Shown piece after piece: positions 1-8,426 of a stretch of DNA of 64,000 nt. The DNA comes from Deltaproteobacteria bacterium. Lineage in GTDB: Bacteria > Myxococcota > Kuafuiibacteriia > Kuafuiibacteriales > Kuafuiibacteriaceae. The notes below the pieces were generated by a model. That model was not told where the DNA came from, did not search any database, and was given only the letters and a program-made list of their open reading frames with translations. The position numbers and the translations under genes are program-made. The stretch's first letter is position 1; each line of letters opens with the position of its first letter. The DNA is taken from positions 1,240,001-1,304,000 of the forward strand of contig JADJBV010000002.1 of assembly GCA_016703535.1 (NCBI GenBank). The letters are read 5' to 3'.

Positions 1-1
1 C

Positions 2-1276
2 GAGAGCTTCCAAGCCGACAACGCTTGGTCTTTGCTCTCCGCCCACTTCGAGGATGTGCCGGGGTATTGCGATCGAGACGGGATCCTCGACGACGGCGAG
101 TCGGGCACCTTGGTTTTGGTGCTGAAGAACGTGGGCCCGGACACCTTGGCCGAAAGTGAGCTGTTGGTGGAGAGCAACCTGAGCGGCTTGCGGTTCCCCA
201 ACGCCCGAGTCCCGGTGCCGGCCACCGCCCCCTGGCGAACGGTGACGGTGCGGATGTCCGCCGAGCTGGCGGGTGACGGCGACTCGGAGCGGGCCGAACT
301 CCAGCTCGAGCTCTACGATCCAGCGATGCCTGAGCTCCTCCACCTCTCGACGGTGGTGCCGGTCAACCAAGATCCCCAGGCCTCCACCGGCGAAGACTTC
401 GAGAGCTTGACCACCCCCTTCACCGCGGGCCGCAACACCACCTTACCTTGGGTGCCTGGGTGGTCCCGGGTGCTCGACGAACACGGCGACCGCACCTTCT
501 TCGCCGCCACCCCCGATCGAGTCGCGGATCAGTACCTCGTTTCGCCGCCCCTCCACGTCAGGAAGGGCAAAGATCTGCGAGTCACCTTCGAACATCGCTA
601 CGCCTTGGCCCCCAACGGCGACGGCGCGGTGGTCGAGATCACCACCGACAACGGCACCACCTGGTCCGACCTCGGCCCGGCGTTGAGCCCTGGCTACAAC
701 GGCACCATCGACGCGGGTCCCTTGCAAGGACGGCCGGCCTACGTCGGCTTCAGCGGCCAATTGCCCGGCAAAGAGCTGGTCACCGCCTCACTCGGCACCA
801 CCTATGGCGGCCGCACCATCCGGGTGCGCTTCCGTCACGCCTCCGACGCCCACCTGGCGTGGTGGGGCTGGGAGGTGGACAACGTCCACTTCCACGGCAT
901 CGTCGGGGCTCCGTTCGTGAAGTTGATGGCCGAAGACCACCAGTGCGCCAACCGCCCGCCGGTCGCCGTCGCGCCGCTGACCAAGATCGTCCCTGAGCGG
1001 AGCATCGTGGCCTTCGATCTCGGCTTGTCCCGAGATCCCGATGGGGACCCGCTGAGCTTCCGCATCACCCAAATCCAGGGCCCTGGATGTCAGCTGAACC
1101 CCACCAGCTTCGTGGCGCCCAACGTCCGCAGCGACACACCGGTGGCGTTCCAAGTGGTGGCCTTCGACGGCCAACTCAGCAGCGGGCCGGTGACCTTCCG
1201 GTTTTTGGTGCGGAACATCGATCCACCGCTCAAGGTGGTGCCGCCGGTGCAGCTGGGCCGGCCGCGCCTGAAGTAA
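2..1276 (+). CDS. C-terminal part of a secreted multidomain protein (5' end outside window)
   Basis: The reading frame is open from the first bases of the window, so the true start lies upstream; the TTG at 32 is only the first start-like codon. The visible part has a CARDB-like beta-sandwich near the beginning (an Asp-rich DRDG...DDGE motif followed by alternating hydrophobic strands). A jelly-roll region follows (around residues 130-300, with an AYR/RFRHASD pattern seen in MAM or concanavalin-like domains). Last comes a cadherin/PKD-like segment (SRDPDGDPLSF). Such C-terminal arrays follow catalytic domains, for example M36 or S8 proteases, in secreted deltaproteobacterial enzymes. No catalytic domain is visible here, so the enzyme class is unknown. 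Confidence 0.7.
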   Translation, partial: ESFQADNAWSLLSAHFEDVPGYCDRDGILDDGESGTLVLVLKNVGPDTLAESELLVESNLSGLRFPNARVPVPATAPWRTVTVRMSAELAGDGDSERAELQLELYDPAMPELLHLSTVVPVNQDPQASTGEDFESLTTPFTAGRNTTLPWVPGWSRVLDEHGDRTFFAATPDRVADQYLVSPPLHVRKGKDLRVTFEHRYALAPNGDGAVVEITTDNGTTWSDLGPALSPGYNGTIDAGPLQGRPAYVGFSGQLPGKELVTASLGTTYGGRTIRVRFRHASDAHLAWWGWEVDNVHFHGIVGAPFVKLMAEDHQCANRPPVAVAPLTKIVPERSIVAFDLGLSRDPDGDPLSFRITQIQGPGCQLNPTSFVAPNVRSDTPVAFQVVAFDGQLSSGPVTFRFLVRNIDPPLKVVPPVQLGRPRLK

Positions 1277-1287
1277 ACGTTTGGGCG

Positions 1288-1530
1288 CTACTCCTTCTTC
1301 TTCAGCGTCGCTTCGTTCTCTTTGATGAAGGCGCGGATGTCGTCGCCCATGTCCAGCAACTTCACCCACTGCTCTTGGTAGAGGGTCACCGGGAAGCGGC
1401 CCAGGCCGTAGACCGACACCGCACCCTTTTCACTGACCTTCATGCTCACGCCTTTGCTGCCGCGCTTCTTCAGCGCCTCGTTTTCGGCGCGCAGGCGCTC
1501 CAGCTCCTTCTGCATCTCGTCGTCGGACAT
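1288..1530 (-). CDS. Small conserved hypothetical protein with N-terminal coiled coil
   Basis: An 80-residue protein. Residues 1-25 form a charged heptad-like helix (KELERLRAENEAL) and the rest is a compact alpha/beta segment containing VSVYGLGRFPVTLY. From memory, close homologues with this wording occur across cyanobacteria and deltaproteobacteria as uncharacterised proteins; no function is known to me. An upstream ATG exists at 1545, but the ATG at 1530 is preceded by AGGGAG at a 5-base spacing, so I chose it. It is convergent with the preceding secreted protein. Confidence 0.8.
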   Translation of the reverse strand: MSDDEMQKELERLRAENEALKKRGSKGVSMKVSEKGAVSVYGLGRFPVTLYQEQWVKLLDMGDDIRAFIKENEATLKKKE

Positions 1531-1561
1531 GGCGCTCCCTAACATGGGCCTTGGGAGCGGG

Positions 1562-2245
1562 CTACTCTCGCGCCTTTTTCGCCGTTTTTTTGGGGGAGGG
1601 CGCGTCGAGGTGGACCTTTCGGTACCGTTCGACCACCGCCATGGTGCCCTGAAAGTCCACCACCGCCGAACGTTTCACCGGCAAGCCCGTGGCCAGGTCG
1701 ATCCACAACTCGACGTGGCCGGCCTTCTCTTTGCCGAGGATCAGGTCGAACTCCAGCTTGCGCGTGGCGACGCCGTCCACCTTCTCCAAGGGGCCCAACA
1801 CCAACCCGTCGACCTCCATCCACCGCTCCAGGTGTCCGTCGGATCCTTCCGGCGGCGCCCCGGTCGCCAAGGTGATCACCTCGTAGAGCAGGCCCGCGCG
1901 CAAGAAGGAGATCACCAAACCACGGTGCAGATCGGCGGGCACCGGCAGGGTGCGCCCCGCCCAACGTAAGGTCTTGCCGTCGGAGCGCAGCTCGACCCGG
2001 GCCGGTCGCCCCAACAGATCACCCTTGATCGTGAAGTGGGCTCGTCGATCGACGTGGGTGAGGAGCGAGACCTCGAGGGTGGCCTCGAAGGATCCGGTGG
2101 AGGCCAAACGCCCCTCGACCCGCACATCCTGGGCCGCCAACAACTTGGCTTCGGCGGCGTCGAACAAGGCCAGGGCCTCCGGATCTCCGCTCGGCGCAGC
2201 CCAGACCAGGGCAGGCAGCAGACCCAAGAGGCCCGGGGAGATCAC
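1562..2245 (-). CDS. LolA/DUF2092-like periplasmic protein
   Basis: A 227-residue protein with an N-terminal signal peptide (about residues 1-16, ending in VWAAP). The body is a run of alternating beta strands (VRVEGRLAST, FEATLEVSLL, RRAHFTIKGD, ARVELRSDGKTLRW) ending with a lipid-carrier-like LWIDLATGLPVKR strand. That arrangement resembles the LolA/LppX/DUF2092 half-barrel fold that holds acyl chains. The C-terminus is Lys-rich. Its ATG overlaps the stop of the upstream amidohydrolase gene by 4 bases, so the two are probably translationally coupled. Cargo is unknown; assignment rests on strand pattern and the LATGLP motif. Confidence 0.6.
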   Translation of the reverse strand: MISPGLLGLLPALVWAAPSGDPEALALFDAAEAKLLAAQDVRVEGRLASTGSFEATLEVSLLTHVDRRAHFTIKGDLLGRPARVELRSDGKTLRWAGRTLPVPADLHRGLVISFLRAGLLYEVITLATGAPPEGSDGHLERWMEVDGLVLGPLEKVDGVATRKLEFDLILGKEKAGHVELWIDLATGLPVKRSAVVDFQGTMAVVERYRKVHLDAPSPKKTAKKARE

Positions 2246-4104
2246 GGCTGTTTGGCGGTCGTCGAGGTGCTGACCGTGGAGGTCTTCACCGACGCTGGGG
2301 CCTCAACCGGCGGAGGCGGTGGAGGTGGCGGCGGAGGTGGCGGTGGCGGAGGTGGAGGAGGCGGAGGTGGAGGAGGCGGAGGAGGTGCGTCCGCGCCGGG
2401 CCGGGCGTATTCGATCATCCCGCCGACCACCGTCAACATCACCTGGGCGCCGACCAACTGATCTTCAGTGGCGGTCAGCGGGTCATGATCGAGGACCGTC
2501 AGGTCCCCCACGAACCCCGGGGCCAAACGGCCCGCGACCTGCTCGCGAAACGACGCAAAGGCCACGCCTCGCGTAAACGCTTCCAGCGCTTCGATCGGCA
2601 ACATCCGCTCTTTGGGCAACCAGCCGTTCTCCGGGAAGCCCAGCGCATCTTTGCGGGTGATCGCCGCGTAGATCCCGGTCAGGGGCGCCACGTCCTCCAC
2701 CGGTGCGTCGCTGCCGGCGGCGATGGTCGCGCTCGCCGTGAGCAGGCTCTGCCAGGCGTAGGCGCCCACCAAACGCCCCTTGCCCAAGCGTGCTTCGGCC
2801 CAGTCTTTGTCGCTGGTCGCGTGGGTCGGCTGCATGGAGGCGATCACCCCCAACGGCCGAAAACGCGGGATGTCCGAGGGATCCAAGACCTGGGCGTGTT
2901 CGATCCGCGGGCGTGCGATCCGGCCTTGTTTGCCGTAGACCCGCTCGTAGGTGTCCAAGGCCAAGCGGTTGGCCCGATCGCCGATCGCGTGGGTCGCGAC
3001 CTGAAAACCCAGCTCGTGTACGGTCCGCACCCGGGCCTCGAACACCGCCGGATCCATTAACAACAGGCCCGATGATTTTTTGTCGTCGTTGTACGGCTCG
3101 AGCAGCGCGGCCCCGCGAGATCCCAAGGCTCCATCCAGATAGAACTTCACGCCGCGGATCGTGAGCCGGGACGGGCCTTCTTCCGGCGCGACCCTCGGGC
3201 CCCCTTCGATCACCGCCGCCAGATCTTCGGCGCCCCCAGAGTGCAGGGCGTAGACCCGGATCCGCAGGCGGCCCGCCGCGTCCAAGGCCTTCATCGCCGC
3301 CAGCTCGTCCGGGTCACTGCCCATGTCGTGGACTTGGGTCAGCCCCGCCGCCAGACATTCGGTTTGGGCCAAGCCGATCGCTTGTTCGAGCTCAGGGCCC
3401 GAAAGCCGAGGCACCCGCTCCAAGATCAGGCCCATCGCGTTGTCGACGAAGATCCCCGAAGCACGCCCCTTCTCTCTCAAGATTTGGCCGCCGCTGGGGG
3501 CCTTGGTGTTTTTATCGATCCCGGCCAACTCCATGGCCTTCGAGTTCACCCAAATCGCGTGACCATCGATCCGCTCCAGCACCACCGGGCGATCCGAGAC
3601 GACCCCATCCAAATCTTTGGCGTTGGGGAACTTACGTCCCTTCTTCTGGAAGGCCTGCCAGTCGTTCTGATCCCAGCCCCGGCCCCGCAGCCACTCGCCG
3701 GGCTTTAGGGTCTTGGCCGCCGCCGCCACCTTGGCCCGGACCTCTTCCAGGGCGTTGGTCCCGACCAGGTCCACCCCAAAACGACGGGCGCCCAGGCCGG
3801 CCAGGTGCAGGTGGGCGTCGCCTAAACCTGGCACCACCGTCCTGCCGTTGAGGCCGACCACCTTGGTGTCGGGCCCGGTCCAGCGGGTCATCAACAGGTC
3901 GTCGCCGACCGCGACCACCCGGCCGCCCTTGATCGCCACCCCTTGGGCTTCGGGTTGTTCGGGGTCCAGGGTCAGGACCTTCCCGCCCACCAACACCAGG
4001 TCGGCCTTGGGTGGGGGAGGGGGCGGCGTCTCGCTGGGACGGCTCCCCGAGCTGGGGCAACCCAGGAGGCCGAGGCAGGCGAATAGGGCCAGCTTCGAGC
4101 GCAT
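2242..4104 (-). CDS. YtcJ-type amidohydrolase lipoprotein with C-terminal polyproline tract
   Basis: A 620-residue protein with a lipobox (LGLLGC) near residue 14 and a Pro-rich linker, followed by an Amidohydrolase_3 (YtcJ-like) domain. The metal-binding HLH is seen in GDAHLHLAG, and further signatures are QVHDMGSDP, HAIGDRANR and the late DHDPL motif. The family hydrolyses amide or related C-N bonds; the substrate is not predictable. The C-terminus carries 26 consecutive prolines and then a Ser/Thr tail, after the catalytic domain. I chose the ATG at 4104 because it is preceded by AGGA and begins the signal peptide. An upstream ATG at 4200 would add a non-signal extension overlapping dnaJ. 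Confidence 0.88.
   Translation of the reverse strand: MRSKLALFACLGLLGCPSSGSRPSETPPPPPPKADLVLVGGKVLTLDPEQPEAQGVAIKGGRVVAVGDDLLMTRWTGPDTKVVGLNGRTVVPGLGDAHLHLAGLGARRFGVDLVGTNALEEVRAKVAAAAKTLKPGEWLRGRGWDQNDWQAFQKKGRKFPNAKDLDGVVSDRPVVLERIDGHAIWVNSKAMELAGIDKNTKAPSGGQILREKGRASGIFVDNAMGLILERVPRLSGPELEQAIGLAQTECLAAGLTQVHDMGSDPDELAAMKALDAAGRLRIRVYALHSGGAEDLAAVIEGGPRVAPEEGPSRLTIRGVKFYLDGALGSRGAALLEPYNDDKKSSGLLLMDPAVFEARVRTVHELGFQVATHAIGDRANRLALDTYERVYGKQGRIARPRIEHAQVLDPSDIPRFRPLGVIASMQPTHATSDKDWAEARLGKGRLVGAYAWQSLLTASATIAAGSDAPVEDVAPLTGIYAAITRKDALGFPENGWLPKERMLPIEALEAFTRGVAFASFREQVAGRLAPGFVGDLTVLDHDPLTATEDQLVGAQVMLTVVGGMIEYARPGADAPPPPPPPPPPPPPPPPPPPPPPPPPPVEAPASVKTSTVSTSTTAKQP
2309..2386 (-). repeat. 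26-codon polyproline (CCN) tract
   Basis: Twenty-six consecutive proline codons, written as mixed GGA/GGC/GGT triplets on the plus strand. Codon choice varies, so the tract is not a pure microsatellite; selection on the protein is plausible. Confidence 0.95.
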
Positions 4105-4198
4105 GGTCGTCGTTCCTAACCCATCGGGACCATTGACGCCACTTTGCGAATAGAGCGTTTGACTGGGGGTCGCCAGGTGCCTAACAACCGAAGGCTGC

Positions 4199-5371
4199 AT
4201 GGGAGCCCGCCGGGACTACTACGAAGTGCTGGGCGTGGCCCGCGACGCGGACGGCAAGACCATCAAGGCCGCCTATCGCAAGTTGGCCATGCAGTTCCAC
4301 CCCGACCGCAACCCCGACAACCCCGAGGCCGAGGACAAGTTCAAAGAAGCGGCCGAAGCCTACGAGGTCCTCTCGGACGACAACAAACGGGCCGTCTACG
4401 ATCGAGCAGGTTTTGATGGCCTCCGCTCCGGCGGCTTCAGCCCGGGCTTTCAAGGCGACCTCGGCGACATCTTCTCCCACTTCGGAGACATCTTCGCCGA
4501 GTTCTTCGGCGGCAACGCTGGCTTCGGCGGCGGCCGCAACCGCCCCATGGTCGGCGCCGACCTCCGCTACGATCTCGAGATCAGCCTAGAAGACGCGCTC
4601 ACCGGCACCGCCCGTTCGGTCGAGTTGACCCGCAGCATCGCCTGCCAACCTTGCGCCGGCACCGGCGCCAAAAACGGTCAACTCACCGTCTGTGCCGTGT
4701 GTGGGGGTCGAGGCCAGGTCGTGCAAGGGCGCGGCGGCTTCATGATCGCCACCACCTGTCGGGCCTGCGCGGGCCGCGGCCAGATGGCCAAAGAGGCCTG
4801 CCCGAGTTGTGGCGGTCGCGGTCAGGTCGACGAACAAAAGAAGCTCGAGGTCCGGGTCCCTCCCGGCGTCGACACCGGCGTGCGCTTGCGCCTCCAAGGT
4901 GAAGGTGATGGCGGCCAAAACGGCGGCCCCCACGGCGATCTCTACGTCTTCGTGGCGGTCACGCCCCACGAGATGTTCGTGCGCAACGGGCCCGATCTCC
5001 ACTGCGAGTTGGCGGTCGGCTTCTCCATGGCCTGCACCGGTGGTTCGGCCTTGTTGCCCCGGCTCGGCGGCGGCGAGGTCGAGGTCAAGGTGCCTTCGGG
5101 CATGCAACCGGGGGATCTGGTGCGCATCAACGGCGCCGGTCTGCCGCGGCTCGGGGGGCGTGGTTCGGGCGACATGATCGTGCACTTGACCGTACACGTT
5201 CCCAAGAAGCTCGATGACGCCCAGCGGAAGGTGATCCGGGAGCTCGACGAGCTGATGCCGGTGACCCCCGAGTTCTCCGCGACCGGCCCCGATCGCCGCG
5301 AAACTCAGAACAAGAAGCGCAAGTCCGGTGGCCTCTTCGATCGGCTCCGGGGTGCCCTCGACGGTGAGTGA
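4199..5371 (+). CDS. dnaJ: Chaperone protein DnaJ
   Basis: A 390-residue full-length type I J-protein, the cochaperone that stimulates DnaK ATPase. The J domain is at residues 6-70 with HPD at 34-36. A Gly/Phe-rich linker follows (GGFSPGFQGDLGDIF). Four zinc motifs lie at roughly 140-210 (CQPCAGTG, CAVCGGRG, CRACAGRG, CPSCGGRG), then the C-terminal substrate-binding domains and a basic tail. It heads an operon with a small membrane protein and a TolQ/TolR pair rather than sitting beside dnaK or grpE. The ATG at 4199 lies 94 bases from the divergent amidohydrolase start. Confidence 0.95.
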   Translation: MGARRDYYEVLGVARDADGKTIKAAYRKLAMQFHPDRNPDNPEAEDKFKEAAEAYEVLSDDNKRAVYDRAGFDGLRSGGFSPGFQGDLGDIFSHFGDIFAEFFGGNAGFGGGRNRPMVGADLRYDLEISLEDALTGTARSVELTRSIACQPCAGTGAKNGQLTVCAVCGGRGQVVQGRGGFMIATTCRACAGRGQMAKEACPSCGGRGQVDEQKKLEVRVPPGVDTGVRLRLQGEGDGGQNGGPHGDLYVFVAVTPHEMFVRNGPDLHCELAVGFSMACTGGSALLPRLGGGEVEVKVPSGMQPGDLVRINGAGLPRLGGRGSGDMIVHLTVHVPKKLDDAQRKVIRELDELMPVTPEFSATGPDRRETQNKKRKSGGLFDRLRGALDGE

Positions 5372-5690
5372 TCCCGGGCCACAGTCGGGCCGGGAAGGGC
5401 CACCGCCTGGGCCGGGTTCTAGTCCTGACGCGTCTTCGGTCAGCCGGAGCGCGTGGATCTTTGGCTGGGCGGCGGGCATCGGTGTCGCCGCCCTCGGGCT
5501 CGGTGGTTTGTCCTTCTTCGATCCCGGCAAGGTGCTGAAGGTGATCCTGGAGATGGCGGTGATGGCCTTGGCGTTGTGGGTAACGACTCGGATCTGGTCG
5601 CGGAGCGCCGAAGAGCACCCGGGTGGGCTTGACTCCCCCCCTGGGCCCGCCGACCGTAAGGGCTTGGAGAGCGATCGGCATGACGCCTGA
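5364..5690 (+). CDS. Small two-helix membrane protein
   Basis: An about 108-residue protein of unknown family. A Pro/Ser-rich N-terminus is followed by two hydrophobic segments (about residues 30-53, WIFGWAAGIGVAALGLGG, and 58-78, VILEMAVMALALWV) and a charged tail. The proposed start is the GTG at 5364, overlapping the dnaJ stop by 8 bases; an ATG at 5328 lies deep inside dnaJ and is less likely. Its end overlaps the TolQ start by 11 bases, so it belongs to the same transcript. It may be an accessory subunit of the TolQ/TolR-like motor, inferred from position only. Confidence 0.6.
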   Translation: MSDPGPQSGREGPPPGPGSSPDASSVSRSAWIFGWAAGIGVAALGLGGLSFFDPGKVLKVILEMAVMALALWVTTRIWSRSAEEHPGGLDSPPGPADRKGLESDRHDA

Positions 5691-6390
5691 GACCGTCGCG
5701 TTCGAGATCTCACCCCTCGCGTTTTGGACCATCATGGCGGGTGGGGTGATCGTGCTCGGGCTGGCCTTGGAGCAGCTCTACACGTTTTTTGGTTTGGTGG
5801 AGCGAGCCCGGGAGCTGGGCGGCGAGGTCGGCAAGGCCTTGTTCCACGGCGATCTGCAAGCGGCCCGCAGCGCCTGTGAACGCAGCACCTCGCCGGTGGC
5901 CGACATCTTCATCGCCGCCTTGAACAAGCTGAACCGCCCGGGCCAGTCGATCCACAAGGCCGCCGAGCGGGAGCGCCAGCGTTTTGGCCTGTGGATGAAG
6001 CGCCGACTCTGGGCCCTGGGCACGGTCGGGGCCCTGGCCCCCTTCGTTGGCCTCTTCGGCACGGTCCTCGGCATCATCCGGTCCTTCAAGGACATCGCGG
6101 CCTCTGGGGCCGGCGGCTTTTCGGTCGTGGCCGAAGGCGTGTCCCAGGCCCTGATCGCCACCGCCGGCGGCATCATCGTCGCCATCTTGGCGGTCGCGCT
6201 CTATAACTACTTTCAAACACAGGGGAATCGGGCGACCGTGGAGGTCAAGCTGGTGGTCGACGAGTTCCTCGAGCAGCTCCAAGCCGCCGCCGGTGGCCGC
6301 CCCCTGGACGGCAGCGACGGGGTGATCTCGGCCTCCAGCCTCCCGGCGACCCCACCCCCGTCGGCGGCGCCGCTGGCGACGGAGCGCTGA
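5680..6390 (+). CDS. MotA/TolQ/ExbB family proton-channel protein
   Basis: A 236-residue inner-membrane protein. One helix lies near the N-terminus (ALEQLYTFFGLV region) and two near residues 120-190. The family core is visible as LGTVGALAPFVGLFGTVLGIIRSF and the later EGVSQALIATAGGIIVAI. TolQ/ExbB subunits form the proton channel that drives TolA, TonB or related energy transducers. ATG 5680 is preceded by GGAGAG 9 bases upstream. The TolR/ExbD partner follows 3 bases after its stop. No tonB or tolA gene lies nearby, so the driven partner is unknown. Confidence 0.92.
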   Translation: MTPETVAFEISPLAFWTIMAGGVIVLGLALEQLYTFFGLVERARELGGEVGKALFHGDLQAARSACERSTSPVADIFIAALNKLNRPGQSIHKAAERERQRFGLWMKRRLWALGTVGALAPFVGLFGTVLGIIRSFKDIAASGAGGFSVVAEGVSQALIATAGGIIVAILAVALYNYFQTQGNRATVEVKLVVDEFLEQLQAAAGGRPLDGSDGVISASSLPATPPPSAAPLATER

Positions 6391-6393
6391 GCG

Positions 6394-6861
6394 GTGGCTG
6401 GCCAAGGGCCCGCACCTCAGGCCTCTGGCGACGATCCCGAGGTCGTCGAGCAGGGCAGCTTCACCGACATCAACATCGTCCCGCTGGTCGACATCATGTT
6501 GGTGTTGTTGGTGATCTTGATGGCCACCAGCACCGCCATCCTCGAGGCCGGCCAAGGCCAAGGCAGCGGATTCAAAGTCAATCTTCCGACCGGCTCCGAC
6601 AAGGACGAGGTCTCCACCCTCTCGGATGAATTGGTGGTGTCCGTACTCTCCGATGGTTCGGTGGTGGCCCGGGGCGAACAGGTTTCGGCCGACGAGCTCC
6701 GCGTGATCTTTGAAGAAGAAGCCGCCAAATCCACGGATCGGCTCGTTTTGGTGCAGGCCGATGAAGAGGCGCTCCATCGCCGGGTCGTCGAAGTGATGGA
6801 ATCGGCCCGTCGCGCCGGTCTCAAGAATCTCGCCATCGCCACCAAGCCCGATCAGCGCTGA
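6394..6861 (+). CDS. ExbD/TolR family biopolymer transport protein
   Basis: A 155-residue protein with the classic ExbD layout: a short cytoplasmic N-terminus, one transmembrane helix (FTDINIVPLVDIMLVLLVIL, with the essential Asp of VPLVDIML) and a periplasmic domain ending in a VVEVMESARRAGLKNLAIAT strand-helix-strand. It works with the TolQ/ExbB subunit encoded 3 bases upstream. The start is a GTG at 6394. A 21-base spacer between two palindromes lies just downstream and may mark the end of this operon or the control region of the next gene. Confidence 0.92.
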   Translation: MAGQGPAPQASGDDPEVVEQGSFTDINIVPLVDIMLVLLVILMATSTAILEAGQGQGSGFKVNLPTGSDKDEVSTLSDELVVSVLSDGSVVARGEQVSADELRVIFEEEAAKSTDRLVLVQADEEALHRRVVEVMESARRAGLKNLAIATKPDQR

Positions 6862-6867
6862 GAACCA

Positions 6868-6912
6868 TCTCGAATCGAGAGAGTTGGGACGAAGTTTCCG
6901 CTCGATTCGAGA
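6868..6912. promoter_or_regulatory. Paired palindromes (operator-like) upstream of the NtrC-type gene
   Basis: CTCGAATCGAG (6869-6879) and CTCGATTCGAG (6901-6911) are each 5+1+5 palindromes and are reverse complements of each other. Their centres are 32 bp apart, close to three helical turns. They could be two operator sites on one DNA face, or the arms of a 12-bp hairpin. No T run follows, so a terminator is less likely. Confidence 0.5.
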
Positions 6913-7019
6913 CGAAACCTGCCGAAATCAGGATCGTTTGCCACGAGGGCTCGACAGCGTCCCTTGCACGAATGATAGGTTCGCGCGCGGCACGCGCGGT
7001 GCACTCACGAACGTCTCGA

Positions 7020-8426
7020 ATGTCCGTCATGTCGCACCATGGGCCAATTATGATCGTCGAGGATGACTCGACGATCCGCCGCATGCTCGGAAGCTGGCTG
7101 CAGGCCAGCGGATATCGGGTCGTAGAGCTGGAGCGGGGCGCCGAACTTTTGCGCTGGAAAGGTGAACGACCGAGCGCGATCTGCCTCGATTTGGGCCTCG
7201 GTGACATCTCGGGTTTGGAAGTGTTGCGACGACTTCACCGCGATGAGCCTGAGCTGACGGTGATCGTCGTGACCGCTCAGACCGGCGTCGAGACCGCGGT
7301 CGAGGCCATGCGCACTGGCGCCTACGACTACTTGCCCAAACCCGTGGAGCGCGATCGCTTCTTGGCCGCGGTGAGGCGCGCCGTCGAACGCACCGCTTTG
7401 TCGCACAACTTGCGGCGGCTGCGGCACGAGCTCGACGAACGTCATCACTTGGGCGCGGTGATCGGCCACAGCGCGCCGATGCAAGAGTTGGCGCGCCAGG
7501 TCCAGCGGGTGCTCGACAGCGACGTCGCGGTATCGCTGCAAGGCGAAAGCGGCACCGGCAAGGAGCTGGTGGCTCGGGCCATTCATCACGGCGGCCGTCG
7601 CCACGCGGGTCCCTTCGTCGCCATCAACTGCGCCGCGATCCCCGAGTCACTCCACGAGTCGGAGCTCTTTGGCCACGAACGGGGCGCCTTCACCGGTGCG
7701 GTCGGAATTCACCAAGGCCGCTTCGAGCAGGCCCACGGCGGCACGCTATTCCTCGATGAGATCGGTGAGATGAGCGCGCTGACCCAGGCGAGCCTGCTCC
7801 GGACGCTCCAAGAGCGAACCATCCGCAGAGTTGGCGGAACCGAAGAGATCCCCGTCGACGTCCGGATCATTTGTGCGACCAACCGAGATCTGGCGAATGA
7901 GGTAAAGAAGGGCCGCTTTCGCGAAGATCTCTACTTCCGCTTGGTGGTCTATCCGATCCGCTTGCCGGCCTTGCGGGAGCGCAAAGAAGACATCCCGCTG
8001 TTGGTCACCCACTTCCTCCAAAAGTACCAAGCCGACGTCAAAAAGCCGGTGACTCGGCTGACCCCGGCGGCCTTGGCTTGCCTGCAGGCCTACGCCTGGC
8101 CCGGCAACGTTCGAGAGCTGGAGAACGTGGTGCACCGGGCGATGTTGGCGGGTGAAGGGCAAGAGCTGGACTTGGCCCAACTCCCGCCGGATCTGCGCGT
8201 CCAGGCGGTGGCCGGTTTGCCGGTGGTCGACACCGAAGATCTCACTCCCCTGGGCGTCAAGACGGGCGAGATCATCCCGTTGGCCGAGCTGGAGCGCCGG
8301 GCGATCCGACGGGCCCTCAAGGCCGCTGGCGGCAGCGTCGAGAAGGCGGCCAAGTTGTTGGGCATGGGACGGGCGACCTTGTACCGGCGTTTGGCGCTCT
8401 ACGAGTCGAGCGGCCAGAAGAATTGA
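7020..8426 (+). CDS. Sigma-54-dependent NtrC-family response regulator
   Basis: About 468 residues in three domains. The receiver (about 10-120) has VEDD, a phospho-acceptor Asp in CLDLGLGD and a Lys in LPKPVE. The AAA+ sigma-54 interaction domain (about 145-370) has GESGTGKE and the GAFTGA loop in ERGAFTGAVG. The Fis-type helix-turn-helix reads VEKAAKLLGMGRATLYRRL. It should activate sigma-54 promoters when phosphorylated. No sensor kinase is adjacent, so its partner is elsewhere. Start choice is uncertain: ATGs at 6972, 7020 and 7029 are in frame, none with a good ribosome site; 7020 or 7029 fits the receiver boundary best. Two palindromes lie upstream. Its stop abuts the stop of the convergent DUF4388 gene. 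Confidence 0.93.
   Translation: MSVMSHHGPIMIVEDDSTIRRMLGSWLQASGYRVVELERGAELLRWKGERPSAICLDLGLGDISGLEVLRRLHRDEPELTVIVVTAQTGVETAVEAMRTGAYDYLPKPVERDRFLAAVRRAVERTALSHNLRRLRHELDERHHLGAVIGHSAPMQELARQVQRVLDSDVAVSLQGESGTGKELVARAIHHGGRRHAGPFVAINCAAIPESLHESELFGHERGAFTGAVGIHQGRFEQAHGGTLFLDEIGEMSALTQASLLRTLQERTIRRVGGTEEIPVDVRIICATNRDLANEVKKGRFREDLYFRLVVYPIRLPALRERKEDIPLLVTHFLQKYQADVKKPVTRLTPAALACLQAYAWPGNVRELENVVHRAMLAGEGQELDLAQLPPDLRVQAVAGLPVVDTEDLTPLGVKTGEIIPLAELERRAIRRALKAAGGSVEKAAKLLGMGRATLYRRLALYESSGQKN

Noticed and set aside
2036..2461. Glycine-rich 141-codon plus-strand ORF
   Set aside because: It is the antisense of the polyproline tract and amidohydrolase C-terminus; no ribosome site or independent coding signs.
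4586..5713. Long minus-strand ORF opposite dnaJ
   Set aside because: High-GC shadow frame; dnaJ on the other strand is complete with all family motifs.
6884..7066. 60-codon ORF before the NtrC-type gene
   Set aside because: Overlaps the palindromic control region and the regulator start; Arg-rich, no homology recognised.
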